Shown in pieces: positions 61,944 to 64,000 of a DNA stretch of 64,000 nt. The stretch is from contig CAWGTB010000003.1 of assembly GCA_963825405.1 (NCBI GenBank), positions 744,001 through 808,000 of the forward strand. Direction: 5' to 3'. Below the pieces are notes generated by a model. The model was not told the origin of the DNA. It saw only the letters and a program-made list of their open reading frames with translations, and made no database searches. This DNA comes from JACPNO01 sp963825405. GTDB taxonomy: Bacteria > Acidobacteriota > Terriglobia > Bryobacterales > Bryobacteraceae. Numbering within the stretch: position 1 is the stretch's first letter; each line of letters starts with the position of its first letter. The translations under genes and the position numbers were made by a program.

Positions 61944-62979
61944 ATGCCCAAAACAGTCGTTACGTTCGGTGAAATCATGTTGCGCCTCGCGCCTCCCGGG
62001 TTCGAGCGCTTTCTGCAGACGCCGCAGTTTGTGGCGACGTTCGGCGGCGGGGAGGCCAATGTCGCCGTGGCGCTGGCCGGCTTTGGATGGCCGGCGGCTT
62101 ATGTCACGGTGCTGCCGCCCAACCACCCTATTGCCGATGCGGTAGTCGCCGAGTTGCGGCGTTTCGGCGTGGACACGTCGCGCATCGTGCGCGCCAAGGG
62201 GCGTCTGGGCGTGTATTACGTCGAGACCGGAGCCAACCAACGCCCGTCCAAAGTGGTTTACGACCGCGACGGCGCCGCCATTGCGCTGGCCAAGCCGGGT
62301 GACATCGACTGGGCCAAGACTTTCGAAGGCGCCGGCTGGTTCCACATCACCGGCATCACACCGGCCTTGAGCGCCTCGGCGGCGGACCTGGCGCTGGAAT
62401 CGGTTCGCGCCGCGCGCGCGGCCGGTTTAACGGTTTCCTGCGACCTGAATTACCGCAAAAATCTCTGGAAATACGGGCGCGCCACCGTGGATGTGATGCG
62501 AGAACTGGTGAAGTTCGCCGACATCGTCATTGCCAACGAGGAAGATTGCCAGATGGCGTTGGGCGTCAAGGTGGACGTGGACGTGCAATCCGGCCATCTG
62601 GACAGCGAGCAGTACCGGCACCTCGCGGAAAAGGTGCTGGGCGAGTTTTCCGAATCTCAAAACGATTGCGATCACGCTGCGAGAGTCGAAGAGCGCATCG
62701 CATAACGGCTGGTCGGCCTGCCTGCATGACGGCAAGCAGTTTCTGACCAGCCGGCATTACGAAATCACCCATATTGTGGACCGGGTCGGCGGCGGCGATT
62801 GCTTTGCCGGCGGATTGATCTACGCCCTGCTGGCCCTCGGCGGCAGCCAGGAAGCGTTGGAATTCGCCGTCGCGGCTTCCTGCCTGAAACACTCGATTCC
62901 GGGCGATTTTAACCGGTTCACGGTGGATGAAGTGAAGAACCTGCTCAAGGGAGACGGCTCGGGGCGGGTGCAGCGATAG
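61944..62979 (+). CDS. PfkB-family carbohydrate kinase, KDG-kinase-like (one frameshift)
   Basis: About 345 residues after repair. PfkB features: VVTFGEIMLRLAPPG at the N-terminus, FGGGEANVAVALAGFG, VSCDLNYRKNLWK and the catalytic loop RVGGGDCFAGGLIYALL with Asp in GGGD. The overall layout resembles 2-keto-3-deoxygluconate kinase. It phosphorylates the sugar acid in the Entner-Doudoroff-type route; the substrate is inferred. The frame breaks near 62648, where an extra T in gagttttcc shifts it; removing it gives LGEFPNLKTIAITLRE. It is 5 bp after the Rid-like gene. Confidence 0.82.
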
Positions 62980-62985
62980 AGGTAA

Positions 62986-63050
62986 GTGGGGCAGGTCCCC
63001 GACCTGCTTTATTCCAATTCTGACACCCGCAGGTCGGGGACCTGCCCCAC
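62986..63050. repeat. Perfect 22-bp inverted repeat
   Basis: Two 22-base arms at 62986-63007 and 63029-63050 are exact inverted copies (arms begin gtggggcaggtccccgac) around a 21-base loop, directly after the kinase stop. One copy of the arm sequence also occurs at 46660. It could fold into a long hairpin; no T-run follows, so a terminator role is unsure. Confidence 0.75.
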
Positions 63051-63166
63051 GCTATCCTTTGGTACTAAGGGCTCTTACGCAGTTTTTGAAATTACACAAG
63101 TCTTACAAAGGGCACGCAAAATCCCTGATAGGTTGGAATGTACTTTCAGCCTATCCGGGAGACTCC

Positions 63167-64000
<834 letters not shown>

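Overview
The window comes from a GC-rich Gram-negative bacterium, most likely an acidobacterium close to Solibacter/Bryobacterales. Supporting signs are a secreted protein ending in the Solibacter-type C-terminal domain, three long duplicated FtsX-type (ADOP) permeases with a PadR regulator beside one of them, several TAT-signal sugar enzymes, and lpxC plus an Mla-type system that imply an LPS outer membrane. No rRNA, complete tRNA, CRISPR array, transposase or phage gene was seen. Genes are dense; no gap exceeds about 300 bases.

Layout: 0-8 kb holds the rnr end, a secreted CarboxypepD_reg protein, an adenosine-specific kinase, a ferredoxin-MBL fusion, a DinB protein, polA, lpxC and a small basic protein. 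8-15.4 kb is a minus-strand run that reads mlaE-mlaF-mlaD-HpnK/ChbG deacetylase-rsmI-lipase maturation factor-DegT aminotransferase. 15.4-20 kb holds a P1 peptidase, a solute-binding lipoprotein, Rid, trxB and small membrane proteins. 20-24.8 kb is an iron-uptake operon: an FTR1-DUF2318 fusion, two FtsX permeases, and an ABC ATPase fused to a DtxR-type repressor. 25-36 kb holds an O-antigen ligase, a MerR-TPR protein, a DUF2760/Hsp70 pair, a DUF433/DUF5615 toxin-antitoxin-like pair, a trpEG fusion, and a tandem pair of thioredoxin-like proteins. 36-52 kb holds TAT-type sugar enzymes, PadR plus ADOP permeases, an OmpA lipoprotein, a broken Cas6, csp, infA and a ClpB-like AAA-receiver fusion. 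52-64 kb holds an FG-GAP protein, an EgtD-like methyltransferase, tyrS, a MacB-like permease pair, a three-domain Rid-like protein, a KDG-kinase-like protein and a fatty acid desaturase cut by the window end.

The most striking observation is at 35480-36040. The second thioredoxin-like paralogue has an in-frame TGA exactly where its neighbour has the first Cys of CPHC. A 7-bp hairpin with a GGUCU loop lies at the spacing expected of a bacterial SECIS. It is very probably a UPHC selenoprotein next to its Cys paralogue.

A caution on quality: I count about 29 single-base frameshifts in 12 genes, including polA and lpxC. Most look like one-base gains or losses, often in short runs. They look like sequencing errors, so frameshifted genes are annotated as single genes.
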